Below, in pieces: positions 54,128-62,090 of a DNA stretch of 64,000 nucleotides. This DNA comes from JAIBJN01 sp963847985 (GTDB lineage Bacteria; Actinomycetota; Thermoleophilia; Gaiellales; Gaiellaceae), in NCBI GenBank assembly GCA_963847985.1, contig CAWKBS010000002.1, positions 1-64,000 on the forward strand. The letters run 5' to 3'. The notes beneath the pieces were generated by a model. That model was not told where the DNA came from, did not search any database, and saw nothing but the letters and a program-made list of their open reading frames with translations. The number at the start of each line of letters is the position of its first letter. Position 1 is the stretch's first letter. A program made the position numbers and the translations under genes.

Positions 54128-54976
54128 GTGAGCGCAATCGCCGTCACGGACCTACGCAAGGCCTACGGGCAACGCGAGGTCCTGCACGGACTGTCCTTCA
54201 CCGTGGAGACCGGCGAGGTCTTCGCGCTCCTCGGGCCGAACGGCGCCGGGAAGACGACCACCGTCGAGATCCTGGAGGGCTACCGCCGCCGCGACGGCGG
54301 CGACGTGCGCGTCCTCGGCGAGGACCCCGGCCGCGGCGGGCGCAAGTTCAAGGCGAGGATCGGCATCGTCCTCCAGTCCTCGGCCGTCTACCACCTCCTG
54401 ACCGTCCGCGAGATCGTGGGGCTGTTCGCCGGCTACTACCCACGACCCCGGCCGGCCGCCGAGGTGATCGAGCTCGTCGGGCTCACCGAGCAGCGCGAGG
54501 CGCGCGTGCGCACCCTCTCAGGCGGCCAGCTCCGGCGGCTCGACCTCGCCCTGGCGCTCGTCGGCGACCCGGAGCTCGTCTTCCTCGACGAGCCGACGAC
54601 CGGCTTCGACCCGGCCGCGCGGCGGCAGGCGTGGGAGACGATCCGCGACCTGCGCTCGCTGGGGAAGAGCATCCTCCTCACGACGCACTACATGGAGGAG
54701 GCGCAGCAACTCGCCGACCGCGTCGCCATCCTGCGCGGCGGCGAGATCGTCGGCACCGGCTCGCCCCAGCAGCTCCTCTCCGGCCATTCGGCGGTCGAGA
54801 TCCGCTATCGCCGCAACGGCTCGGAGGTCGTGGTGGCGACCGAGGAGCCGACGCGCGTGCTCCACGAGCTGACCGCGCAGGCCTTGGCCGACGGCGTCGA
54901 GCTCGAAGGTCTCGAGGTGCACCGCCGCACGCTCGAGGACCTCTACCTCGAGCTCACCCGCGAGGAGGCGGAGTGA
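54128..54976 (+). CDS. ABC transporter ATP-binding protein (DrrA/CcmA type exporter)
   Basis: A 282-residue ATPase. Walker A GPNGAGKTT, LTVREIVGLFAGYYP, signature LSGGQLRRLDLA, Walker B VFLDEPTTGFDP and the H-loop TTHYMEEA. The start is GTG 54128, 46 bp from the divergent lipoprotein gene. The stop overlaps the permease GTG. Exporters of this type move drugs, lipids or polysaccharide precursors. The cargo is not evident. Confidence 0.9.
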   Translation: MSAIAVTDLRKAYGQREVLHGLSFTVETGEVFALLGPNGAGKTTTVEILEGYRRRDGGDVRVLGEDPGRGGRKFKARIGIVLQSSAVYHLLTVREIVGLFAGYYPRPRPAAEVIELVGLTEQREARVRTLSGGQLRRLDLALALVGDPELVFLDEPTTGFDPAARRQAWETIRDLRSLGKSILLTTHYMEEAQQLADRVAILRGGEIVGTGSPQQLLSGHSAVEIRYRRNGSEVVVATEEPTRVLHELTAQALADGVELEGLEVHRRTLEDLYLELTREEAE

Positions 54977-55728
54977 GGCTGTTTCTCCACGAGCTCCGCG
55001 CGCAGCAGCTCCTCTTCTGGCGGAACCGGGAGGCGGCCTTCTTCAGCTTCCTCTTCCCCATCCTGCTGCTGCTTCTCATCGGCTCCGTCTACGGGGACGA
55101 GCCGATCGACGGCGTCGAGCCGGCGACGTTCCTCCTGATCGGCCTGCTCGGCTACGGCATCTCCGCCACCGCGTTCGCCGCGCTTGCGATCACGCTCGTC
55201 GTCCGGCGGGAGGCGGGGATGCTGAAGCGCGTGCGCGGGACGCCGCTCGGGCCCGCCACGTATCTCGCAGCCGTGATCGGCTCGACCCTCGTCGTCATCG
55301 CGCTCGAAGTGGTGGTGCAACTCCTCCTGGGCGTCTACGTGCTCGGCGCCGACTGGCCCGATCGGCCCGCACTCTTCGTGCTTGCGATCCTGCTCGGCGC
55401 GGCGGCTTTCGCGGCGCTCGGCATCGCCGTCACGACGGTCGTCCGCACAGCGGAGGGCTCCTCGGCCGTCGTCAACGCCATCTACCTGCCCATGGCCTTC
55501 ATCTCCGGCGTCTTCTTCTCGACCGAGGAGATGCCGGCCTTCCTGCAGGCGATCTCCGAGGTGCTGCCGCTCACGTACTTCCTCGAGCTGATCCGCGCGA
55601 GCTTCGTCGAGGGAGACAGCTTTGCGGCCTCGGCGCTGGCGGCGCTGGCCGTCTGGGGCCTGCTCGGGCTCGCGGTCGCGCTGCGACGCTTCCGCTGGGT
55701 GCCGAGGGAGGGGCTCGCCGAGCCCTGA
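54973..55728 (+). CDS. ABC-2 type transporter permease (DrrB-like)
   Basis: A 251-residue membrane subunit with about six helices. The N-terminal elbow LRAQQLLFWRNREAAFFSFLFP, the central RREAGMLKRVRGTPL loop and the final FISGVFFSTEEMPAFLQAISEVLPLTY are typical of ABC-2 permeases of the DrrB/YhhJ sort. The GTG at 54973 overlaps the ATPase stop (GTGA). A strong hairpin 7 bp after the stop probably ends the transcript. Confidence 0.9.
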   Translation: MRLFLHELRAQQLLFWRNREAAFFSFLFPILLLLLIGSVYGDEPIDGVEPATFLLIGLLGYGISATAFAALAITLVVRREAGMLKRVRGTPLGPATYLAAVIGSTLVVIALEVVVQLLLGVYVLGADWPDRPALFVLAILLGAAAFAALGIAVTTVVRTAEGSSAVVNAIYLPMAFISGVFFSTEEMPAFLQAISEVLPLTYFLELIRASFVEGDSFAASALAALAVWGLLGLAVALRRFRWVPREGLAEP

Positions 55729-55734
55729 GACGCC

Positions 55735-55765
55735 GAGGGGCCGGATTTCCCTGGGCCGGCCCCTC
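55735..55765 (+). terminator. Hairpin after the ABC permease gene
   Basis: A perfect 10-bp stem (GAGGGGCCGG with CCGGCCCCTC) with an 11-nt loop begins 7 bp after the permease stop. It is GC-rich and lacks a strong T-run, as is common for actinobacterial terminators. Confidence 0.6.
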
Positions 55766-55824
55766 GTACCCCCGCGGCGCCTCCCCCCAGCCCTTGGTCC
55801 TGCCGGATCCCGCTCTACGCGGGA

Positions 55825-55847
55825 AAAGGCAAACGGGCAACGCCTTT
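55825..55847 (-). terminator. Terminator-like hairpin for the minus-strand CocE/HYR gene
   Basis: On the minus strand AAAGGC pairs with GCCTTT around an 11-nt loop and is followed by TTTTC, the only stem here with a short T-run. It lies about 94 bp after the stop of the hydrolase gene. A further small hairpin (55809-55823, CCCGC with GCGGG) follows it. Confidence 0.45.
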
Positions 55848-55885
55848 CTATCAGACTCTCGCCGGCGTTTCGACCTCACTGAAGC

Positions 55886-55922
55886 GCCGAGGGAGCGCCG
55901 GCTGTCCGGCGCCCCCCTCGGC
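55886..55922. terminator. Strong two-part hairpin between convergent genes
   Basis: Outer stem GCCGAGGG (55886-55893) with CCCTCGGC (55915-55922), inner stem GCGCCGG (55895-55901) with CCGGCGC (55906-55912), loop CTGT, and small bulges between the stems. It lies 19 bp after the minus-strand hydrolase stop, so it could end transcription from either direction. Confidence 0.55.
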
Positions 55923-55940
55923 CGTGCTCGAAATCCAGCT

Positions 55941-58412
55941 CTAGAGGACGAACTGGAGGTACACGGACTTCGTCGTCCCGTCCGTGAGCGAGAACGTGAG
56001 CTCCCGGCACGTGTTCCGGTAGGCCCGCGTCGTCTTCCACGGGAAGTAGTAGCGGTCGGTGTAGGCCTGGTAGCCGAACGAGTCCCAGTTCGGCGTGGCG
56101 GCCGGCTCGTACCCGCCAATCGGGGCGAGCGTCGAGCAGTCGACGCGCCGCGAGGCGGGCGGCGAGGTGAGCACGTCCAGGCCGAAGTCGCCACCGAGGC
56201 CGAACCACACCGTCTGGATGCCGTTCGAGTAGGCCTCGTTCATCGTCGGCGGGTCCTCGAACGTCGACAGGAACCCCGTCCAGTCGAAGAGGACGGCCAC
56301 CGTGAACGTCTCGGTCGTAACGTTGCCGCCCGCGTCGGTCGCGGTGCAGGTCACGGTCGTGACCGTGCCCTTCTCGAACACCGAGCCCGAGTCGGGGTCA
56401 CAGTCGACGACCGGGTTCGGGTCGTTGTCGTCGGTCGCGCTGACCGTCCAGCTGACCGGCGTGGAGGTGCCCGGCGTCGAGACGACGATGTCGTCCGGGA
56501 CGGTGAGCACCGGCGCGGCCTGATCCGGGATGCCCGCGGCCAGCGCGGACAAGTACCCGCCGGCGATCGGGAACTCGATGTTCGACTCCTTCAGGTCGAC
56601 CGTGACCGTCGCCCCGAAGTTCGTGTTCGCCACCCCGACGCCGCCGTACGTGGCGACGATGGCGACGCCGATCCGATGCCCGGCCGGGAACACGTAGTCC
56701 TCCGGCATCAGCTTCCACGTGAAGTCGTAGAACTGATCCGGGACGAGGTCGGTCGGGGTGGTCAGGTCGGTGCGGTTCCGCGCGTCGTGGATGCCTCGCG
56801 AGACCCGCCACTGCGTCACGTTCGTGATGGCCTTCACCGTGTTGATGTAGCACCCGTCGTCGTTCGCGCTCGACTCGCCGTAGCAGGTGCTTCCGGCGCC
56901 GTTCACGACGCCTTCGCTCGTGGTGCGGCTCACCTTCGCCGCCGGCCCGTAGTCAACGAGCACGGCGCCGAGTGAGGTGCCGACGCGGTTGACCGATGCG
57001 CGCAGGTTGATGACCGGCGTCCCCGAGAACTTGAGGGGCGCGGTCAGGGGCTGCGACAGGAACACGCGCTTATTGGCGGTGACCGTGTCGGGGTTCGAGA
57101 TGATCGTGTTCTCGGTCTGGTTCGTCAGATCGAGGAACGACGTCGTCGGCGAGCCCGCGTCCTGGCTCAGCGACAACGCGCCGGCCCCGGACGGCGTCGC
57201 CCGGAGGTAGAGCTTGTCGTCCACCGCACCCGGGATCGGCCAGTCGGCGTAGTCCTCGAAGACGTCGCCGGACTCACGCTCGACGGTCACCTTCGGCTCG
57301 CTCATGATCCCGTTCGGGACGTCGTAGAGCCAGTGGTCGAACCACCGGTGGAGCGTGTTCACCCAGGCGTCGCGCCGGAAGTCGAACGCCTCCTCGTGGC
57401 CGACGCGGCCGAGCCAGAGCTTGCGCGGGACATCGCGGTCGGCGAGCTCGTACCACCACTCGCTGAAGTGGTTGGCCTTGACGTTGTCGTCCTGGAGGCC
57501 ATGGACGACGAACACGCTCGCGTCGACGTTGTCGATGTCCTTGAAGTAGTCCCGCTCGAGCCAGAACGGCGTGAAGTCGTAGTTCTCGTCGCCGTCGGTG
57601 GCGTTCAGGGTCGTCCGTACACCGGCGCACTCCGGACGCCGGGCCGGATTGGTCACCGTGTTCGAGAGGCTCGACGGGTAGTTGTTCGACCACCCGCTGA
57701 GGCCGAGGCCCGCCTGGCGCGTGTAGTTGTACCAAGTCGAGATGGCGCTGATCGGGACGATCGTGGACAGCCCGTCGACGCCCGCCGCGGCGGCCGCGTT
57801 GGCCAGCGTCCCGTCGTAGGACTTGCCGATCATCCCCGACTTGCCGTTGTGCCAGCTCGCCGCGACCGTGTTGCCGGCCGCGTCGTGCGCCGTCCGCCGG
57901 CCGTTGAGCCAGTCGATCGCCAGCACGGCGCTGCGGTTGTCGGGCGTCCCGCCCGTGACCGGGCAGCCGGTCGAGAACCCGGTGCCGGCCATGTGTAGGA
58001 GCATCACCGCGTACCCGCGCGGGACGAAGTAGTTGTCGTAGAAGAGCGGCCAACGGTCGTTCAGCCCGTCGCCGTCGACGTCGGCGATGCACTCGCCCTC
58101 GTTCCCGCGGCACAGTGTCGTGAAGTACGGGCTCGCGTCCATGATCACCGGCGACTTGAGGCCGGTGGCTCCGGCCGCGGGCCGGATGATGTCCATGGCG
58201 ATTTCGTCGGGCACGCCGTTGAGGTCGCTGTCGAAGTCTGCCGTGACCCAGAGCCGCTCGCGGACGGCGTCCGTGTACCCGAACACGGGTTGCGTCACGC
58301 CGTCCATGACGACCGGCGCGCTCTGCGCCTGAACGGCGGCCGGCGCCACGATCGCAACGAGGAGCGTCGCCGCAGCCGCAACCACGCCGCGCCCCAGCCT
58401 GCCTGGCTTCAT
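55941..58412 (-). CDS. Secreted CocE/NonD (X-Pro dipeptidyl-peptidase-like) hydrolase with HYR domain
   Basis: An 823-residue exported hydrolase. Signal peptide at residues 1-30 (basic start, AAAATLLVAIVAP, cut near AQA). The alpha/beta hydrolase domain has the nucleophile elbow GMIGKSYDGTLA, the aspartate in VHGLQDDNV and the histidine in RVGHEEAF. A jelly-roll domain (VINLRASVNRVGTSLGAVLVDYG) follows, then an HYR/Ig-like repeat (VVDCDPDSGSVFEKG to the TCTATDAGGN region), then about 90 residues of unknown type. The ATG at 58412 has AGGAGGGGG 6 nt upstream; an in-frame ATG at 58457 would precede the signal peptide. Likely cleaves esters or proline peptides outside the cell. Confidence 0.88.
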   Translation of the reverse strand: MKPGRLGRGVVAAAATLLVAIVAPAAVQAQSAPVVMDGVTQPVFGYTDAVRERLWVTADFDSDLNGVPDEIAMDIIRPAAGATGLKSPVIMDASPYFTTLCRGNEGECIADVDGDGLNDRWPLFYDNYFVPRGYAVMLLHMAGTGFSTGCPVTGGTPDNRSAVLAIDWLNGRRTAHDAAGNTVAASWHNGKSGMIGKSYDGTLANAAAAAGVDGLSTIVPISAISTWYNYTRQAGLGLSGWSNNYPSSLSNTVTNPARRPECAGVRTTLNATDGDENYDFTPFWLERDYFKDIDNVDASVFVVHGLQDDNVKANHFSEWWYELADRDVPRKLWLGRVGHEEAFDFRRDAWVNTLHRWFDHWLYDVPNGIMSEPKVTVERESGDVFEDYADWPIPGAVDDKLYLRATPSGAGALSLSQDAGSPTTSFLDLTNQTENTIISNPDTVTANKRVFLSQPLTAPLKFSGTPVINLRASVNRVGTSLGAVLVDYGPAAKVSRTTSEGVVNGAGSTCYGESSANDDGCYINTVKAITNVTQWRVSRGIHDARNRTDLTTPTDLVPDQFYDFTWKLMPEDYVFPAGHRIGVAIVATYGGVGVANTNFGATVTVDLKESNIEFPIAGGYLSALAAGIPDQAAPVLTVPDDIVVSTPGTSTPVSWTVSATDDNDPNPVVDCDPDSGSVFEKGTVTTVTCTATDAGGNVTTETFTVAVLFDWTGFLSTFEDPPTMNEAYSNGIQTVWFGLGGDFGLDVLTSPPASRRVDCSTLAPIGGYEPAATPNWDSFGYQAYTDRYYFPWKTTRAYRNTCRELTFSLTDGTTKSVYLQFVL

Positions 58413-58518
58413 GTTCCCCCTCCTGTGAAGAGCAAAGTGGCTTGCTGTTTGTATCACGCAGCGCGTCGAGGATCGACCTCCCGAGACCGCCCAGCCCCGG
58501 TGCTACCGTGACCGCCGC

Positions 58519-58590
58519 GCCCCCGTAGCTCAGTGGATAGAGCAGCGGTTTCCTAAACCGCGTGCGCAAGTTCGATTCTTGCCGGGGGCA
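58519..58590 (+). tRNA. tRNA-Arg (anticodon CCT)
   Basis: A full cloverleaf: acceptor GCCCCCG (58519-58525) with CGGGGGC (58583-58589) and discriminator A58590; D arm GCTC...GAGC; anticodon stem GCGGT/ACCGC with loop TTCCTAA, anticodon CCT at 58552-58554 (reads AGG); T arm with TTCGATT. The CCA tail is not encoded. It is oriented opposite to both flanking genes. Confidence 0.96.
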
Positions 58591-58629
58591 CTGCGTCCCA
58601 CCGTCCCCCAGGGGCTTTCCAGGACGCTC

Positions 58630-60330
58630 CTACACGGCGATCGCATCCCACTCGTCGACGAGACGGGCCGCTGTCCGCCAGGCGAGGGCCATCACCGTTT
58701 CGGTCGGGTTCCGCCCGCCGGAAGTCGGGAAGTTCGACGCGCCGAGGATCCCGAGGTTCGGCACTTCGTGCGAGAAGCACCAACGATCGGTGACGTCGAC
58801 GGCGGGATCGTCGCCCATCCGCGTGCCCCCGTAGGCGTGCGTCTGGACGGAGAGCGAGCTCGGCGCCACCGGCCAGACCTCCGAGGCGCCCGCCTCTCTG
58901 AGCCAGTCCATGCACTTTGCCTGGACGAAGAGCGCTGCCCGACGCTCGTTGTCCTTCAAGTCGTTCGTGACTCGAACGACCGGGAACCCGTCTGGATCCT
59001 TCGTGGCCGGATCGAGGTCGAGGAAGATGTCCTCGTACGGGGCGACGTTGATCTGGGTCGCGGCAGACGCGACGGAGATCGCGTTCTCCCGGAGCCACGC
59101 CTTCCAGGCCGAGCCCCAGCGGGGGAGCGTGGGCGGCGTCGTTCGCGCCGAAGCGATCGGCTTCGCCTCCATGGTGGCCGACATCGTCCCGCCGCCGGTG
59201 AAGCCGAGTCCGGCGTGGTCGAAGAGGTCGCTGTCCCAGTCATCGAGAGCCGTCCACTGGCTGCCGGTCCCGGAGAAGCGGTTCAGCTTCCTGCCCGGAA
59301 TCACACCGTTGGCTCCCGCGCGCACGTGGGCCATGTAGTGCCGCCCGACCTGCCCGTGATTGTTCGAGAGGCCGTTCGGATACGCGGCGGAGGTCGAAAG
59401 AAGCAGCAGCCGCGTGTTCTCGTACGTGTAACCCGCGAGCAGGACGGCCCGCGCCGGCTGGAAATGGGCCTTGCCGTTCTTCAGGTACCTGACCCCGTTC
59501 GCCATCCCGTCCCGGTCGACCGTGATCTCGAACGCCCGCGCACGCTCGACGATCTTGAGGCTCTTCGTCGCCTCGGCCTGCGGAATCGCCGTCAGATTCG
59601 TCGATCCCTTGGCGTCCACATGACAACCGCCCCATGTGCAGAAGCCGTGGTACTCGCAGGCGTTGAGGCCGTTGTAGGGCTGCGAGCGAATCGCTGCGGG
59701 CCCGGGGAACGGGTGCCAGCCGAGCCGCCGCGCAGCGTCGGCCATGAACTCGGTGAACCCTGTGCGCCGAAGGGGCGGGAGCGGGTACTCGCGCTCACGG
59801 GGGCCCTCGAAGACGTTTCCGCGCGGGTCGATCGTCCCGCCGAGATTTCCGGCTTTCCCCGACACTCCGTGCAGGAACTCCACCTCGTCGTAATAGGGCT
59901 CCAGCTCCTGATAGTCGAGCGGCCAGTCGGTGAGGGTCGAGCCGACCGGCAGCGCGCCGGCGCCGTACCGTGCGATCGTCTCGCTGCGCTGCCTGAAGTT
60001 CCACGGCATGAGCCGCCAGCTCTGGCAGGTCCAGTGGATCGACGTCCCGCCGACCGCGTTCATCATGCGGCCGGGCGCGATTGCCGGGACCGACGCCTCG
60101 GCGGCCGTCCGCCGCTGTGTGGGCACCTCGTTGTTGACCTTCGCCCGGCCGAGCCAGTTTCGGATGTCGTTGCGGATCTCGTCGGCGTGGAAGTCACGCA
60201 CCGAAAAGCGGCCGCCGGCCTCGAGGGCGACGACGTCGAGCCCTGCGCGCGCGAGGGGCAACACCGCAGTCCCACCGCCCGCTCCGAGGCCGATCACGAC
60301 GACGTCCGTTCCCTTCCGCCTAGTGCTCAT
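58630..60330 (-). CDS. GMC family FAD oxidoreductase (gluconate 2-dehydrogenase large-subunit-like)
   Basis: A 566-residue flavoprotein. The FAD motif VVVIGLGAGGGTAVLPLARAG is at residues 10-30, RMMNAVGGTSIHWTC is the GMC FAD-attenuation/signature region, and the C-terminal THAYGGTRMGDDPA and SGGRNPTETVMALAWR contain the active-site histidine and asparagine of the family. No signal peptide of its own is visible; partners of this kind are exported together with the small Tat subunit, encoded just upstream with an 11-bp overlap. It probably oxidises a sugar acid or alcohol at the outer face of the membrane. Confidence 0.9.
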   Translation of the reverse strand: MSTRRKGTDVVVIGLGAGGGTAVLPLARAGLDVVALEAGGRFSVRDFHADEIRNDIRNWLGRAKVNNEVPTQRRTAAEASVPAIAPGRMMNAVGGTSIHWTCQSWRLMPWNFRQRSETIARYGAGALPVGSTLTDWPLDYQELEPYYDEVEFLHGVSGKAGNLGGTIDPRGNVFEGPREREYPLPPLRRTGFTEFMADAARRLGWHPFPGPAAIRSQPYNGLNACEYHGFCTWGGCHVDAKGSTNLTAIPQAEATKSLKIVERARAFEITVDRDGMANGVRYLKNGKAHFQPARAVLLAGYTYENTRLLLLSTSAAYPNGLSNNHGQVGRHYMAHVRAGANGVIPGRKLNRFSGTGSQWTALDDWDSDLFDHAGLGFTGGGTMSATMEAKPIASARTTPPTLPRWGSAWKAWLRENAISVASAATQINVAPYEDIFLDLDPATKDPDGFPVVRVTNDLKDNERRAALFVQAKCMDWLREAGASEVWPVAPSSLSVQTHAYGGTRMGDDPAVDVTDRWCFSHEVPNLGILGASNFPTSGGRNPTETVMALAWRTAARLVDEWDAIAV

Positions 60331-61000
60331 CGTTGCCTCGCTTCCGTCCGCGCTTGAACAACGGGTAGTCCGCCGTCGACTTGTGAGCCGGAACGACGGA
60401 GACGTCCAGCTGCTGCTCGGCCTCGCTGAAGCTGAGCTTCACGCCCGGGAACCCGAGCAGGTCCCAGCCGATGAAGTCCGCGTTGCCGCCGTGCACCGGG
60501 TCGCCGAACATCCCCTGCAGGCAGTGCTCGCGGACGAGCTCGAAGAACGCCCGCGATCCGCCCGCGAAGCCCGTCGCGACGTTCTGTTCCATCGCCGTCA
60601 GGACGGCGTCCTGCTCAGCCGTCGAGAGATCGGCAAAGGGAGCCCCGAAGCGTCCCTCCGCATACGCGTCGACGGCAGCCAGGCCAGACGAGTAAGCCGG
60701 GCGAAGCGGGGCCAGCTCCCCGGCGAGAGCGCGGTCGATGAAGCGTGCGACGCGGGCCTCGGCGGCGCCGGGACCGGCGGCGTCTGCGGGGATCAGGCGA
60801 TCGACGATCGCCTCGACAGCCTCGGCCTCGGCAGCGGTGAACGTCTCGAGCCGGTCTCGCTCGCGGACGGGCGCTCCTGCCTCGGCCGCGAGAACTCCCG
60901 CGGGTGCCGCTGCGACGACGCCCACGATTCCGGCTCTCTTGAGTAGGTCACGGCGCGACAGCGCACGCGGCTTGTTGGCCCCTCCCTCGAACGCTTGCAT
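60320..61000 (-). CDS. Gluconate 2-dehydrogenase subunit 3 family protein, Tat-exported
   Basis: A 226-residue small subunit. The Tat signal is clear: LSRRDLLKRAG at residues 14-24 followed by a hydrophobic, Ala-rich stretch. The mature part has TAAEAEAVEAIVDRLIPADAAGPGA and the C-terminal FGDPVHGGNADFIGWDLLGFPG typical of the family. It probably carries the FAD subunit out through the Tat pathway. The third (cytochrome c) subunit of classical gluconate dehydrogenases is not found nearby. Confidence 0.9.
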   Translation of the reverse strand: MQAFEGGANKPRALSRRDLLKRAGIVGVVAAAPAGVLAAEAGAPVRERDRLETFTAAEAEAVEAIVDRLIPADAAGPGAAEARVARFIDRALAGELAPLRPAYSSGLAAVDAYAEGRFGAPFADLSTAEQDAVLTAMEQNVATGFAGGSRAFFELVREHCLQGMFGDPVHGGNADFIGWDLLGFPGVKLSFSEAEQQLDVSVVPAHKSTADYPLFKRGRKRGNDEH

Positions 61001-61079
61001 CGCGTTCCTCCCAGATTTCGGACAGGGAGCCCGGCCGTCTGTGTATACGCGAGACCTGAGTGCGCGGTTTCTGCCCCGG

Positions 61080-62051
61080 CTATCGACCAGCGCGACGCCG
61101 CAAGGCGATCCCGGTGAGGATCTCCCGCACGATCCGGTCGGCGGCCAGCGCCGTGATGTCCGCCGAGCCGACCGCCGTCGGAATCACCTCGACGACGTCG
61201 GCGCCGACCAGCTCCAGCTCGGCGGCGAGCGTCCTGGCCGCCCAGAGCAGGTCGACCGTCGTCATCCCGCCCGGCTCCGGCGTGCCCGTGCCGGGGGCGA
61301 AGGCCGGGTCGAGGACGTCCACGTCGATCGTGAGGAAGACGGGGCCGTCGCCGACGATGCCGACCGTCCGCCCCACGACCTCCTCGATGCCGAGCTCGCG
61401 CACGTCGTGCATGAAGAAGCTCGTGATTCCCCGCTCCGCCTGCCAGGCGAACTCCGTCTCCCCGGGCCAGTAGCCGCGCAGGCCGATCTGGACGTAGCGG
61501 CGCGGGTCGAGGTGGCCCTGCTCGACGAGCCGGTAGAACGGCGTTCCGTGGGAGACCTCGACGCCGTAGACCTCGGTGCCCGTGTCCGTGTGCGTGTCGA
61601 AGTGGACGAGCCCGACCGGGCCGTGGGCGGCGGCGACCGCGCGGATGTCGGGCTCCGAGATCGAGTGGTCGCCGCCGAGCACGACGGGGATCGCGCCGGC
61701 GGCGAGCACCTGACCGACGGTCGCTTCGATGGCGGCGTGCGTCCGGGCGGGATCGGCCGGGATCACGGGCGCGTCGCCGAAGTCCACGATCCGAAGCTCC
61801 TCGAAGGCGTCGACCTTTGCCTCCAGGTGCGGGCCGGGCGCACAGCTTGCCGCACGGATAGCTCTCGGGCCGAAGCGGGTGCCGGGCCGATCGGAGGTGA
61901 GATCGTCGGTCGGCGCCCCCACGACGGCGACGTCGACCCCCTCGAGCTCGGTCGGGTCTTCCGTGTAGCGCGCCGAGGCGAAGGTGAGAAGCCCGGCGTA
62001 CTCCGGCTTCTCCTCGTGCCCGCGGGGCCAGCGCTGGGTCGGGTCGATCAC
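61080..62051 (-). CDS. Agmatinase/arginase (ureohydrolase) family protein
   Basis: A 323-residue binuclear manganese enzyme releasing urea from a guanidino compound. The metal ligands are seen in GGDHSISEPD, HFDTHTDTG and DVDVLDPAFAPGTGTPEPGG. The THTDT pattern and length favour agmatinase, guanidinobutyrase or guanidinopropionase over arginase. The start is GTG 62051, 39 bp after the APC permease gene, so uptake and hydrolysis of the guanidino substrate are probably co-expressed. Confidence 0.88.
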   Translation of the reverse strand: MIDPTQRWPRGHEEKPEYAGLLTFASARYTEDPTELEGVDVAVVGAPTDDLTSDRPGTRFGPRAIRAASCAPGPHLEAKVDAFEELRIVDFGDAPVIPADPARTHAAIEATVGQVLAAGAIPVVLGGDHSISEPDIRAVAAAHGPVGLVHFDTHTDTGTEVYGVEVSHGTPFYRLVEQGHLDPRRYVQIGLRGYWPGETEFAWQAERGITSFFMHDVRELGIEEVVGRTVGIVGDGPVFLTIDVDVLDPAFAPGTGTPEPGGMTTVDLLWAARTLAAELELVGADVVEVIPTAVGSADITALAADRIVREILTGIALRRRAGR

Positions 62052-62090
62052 GGCGCGTGAGTCTACGCCCCGACGAGCTGCGGTGCCTGA

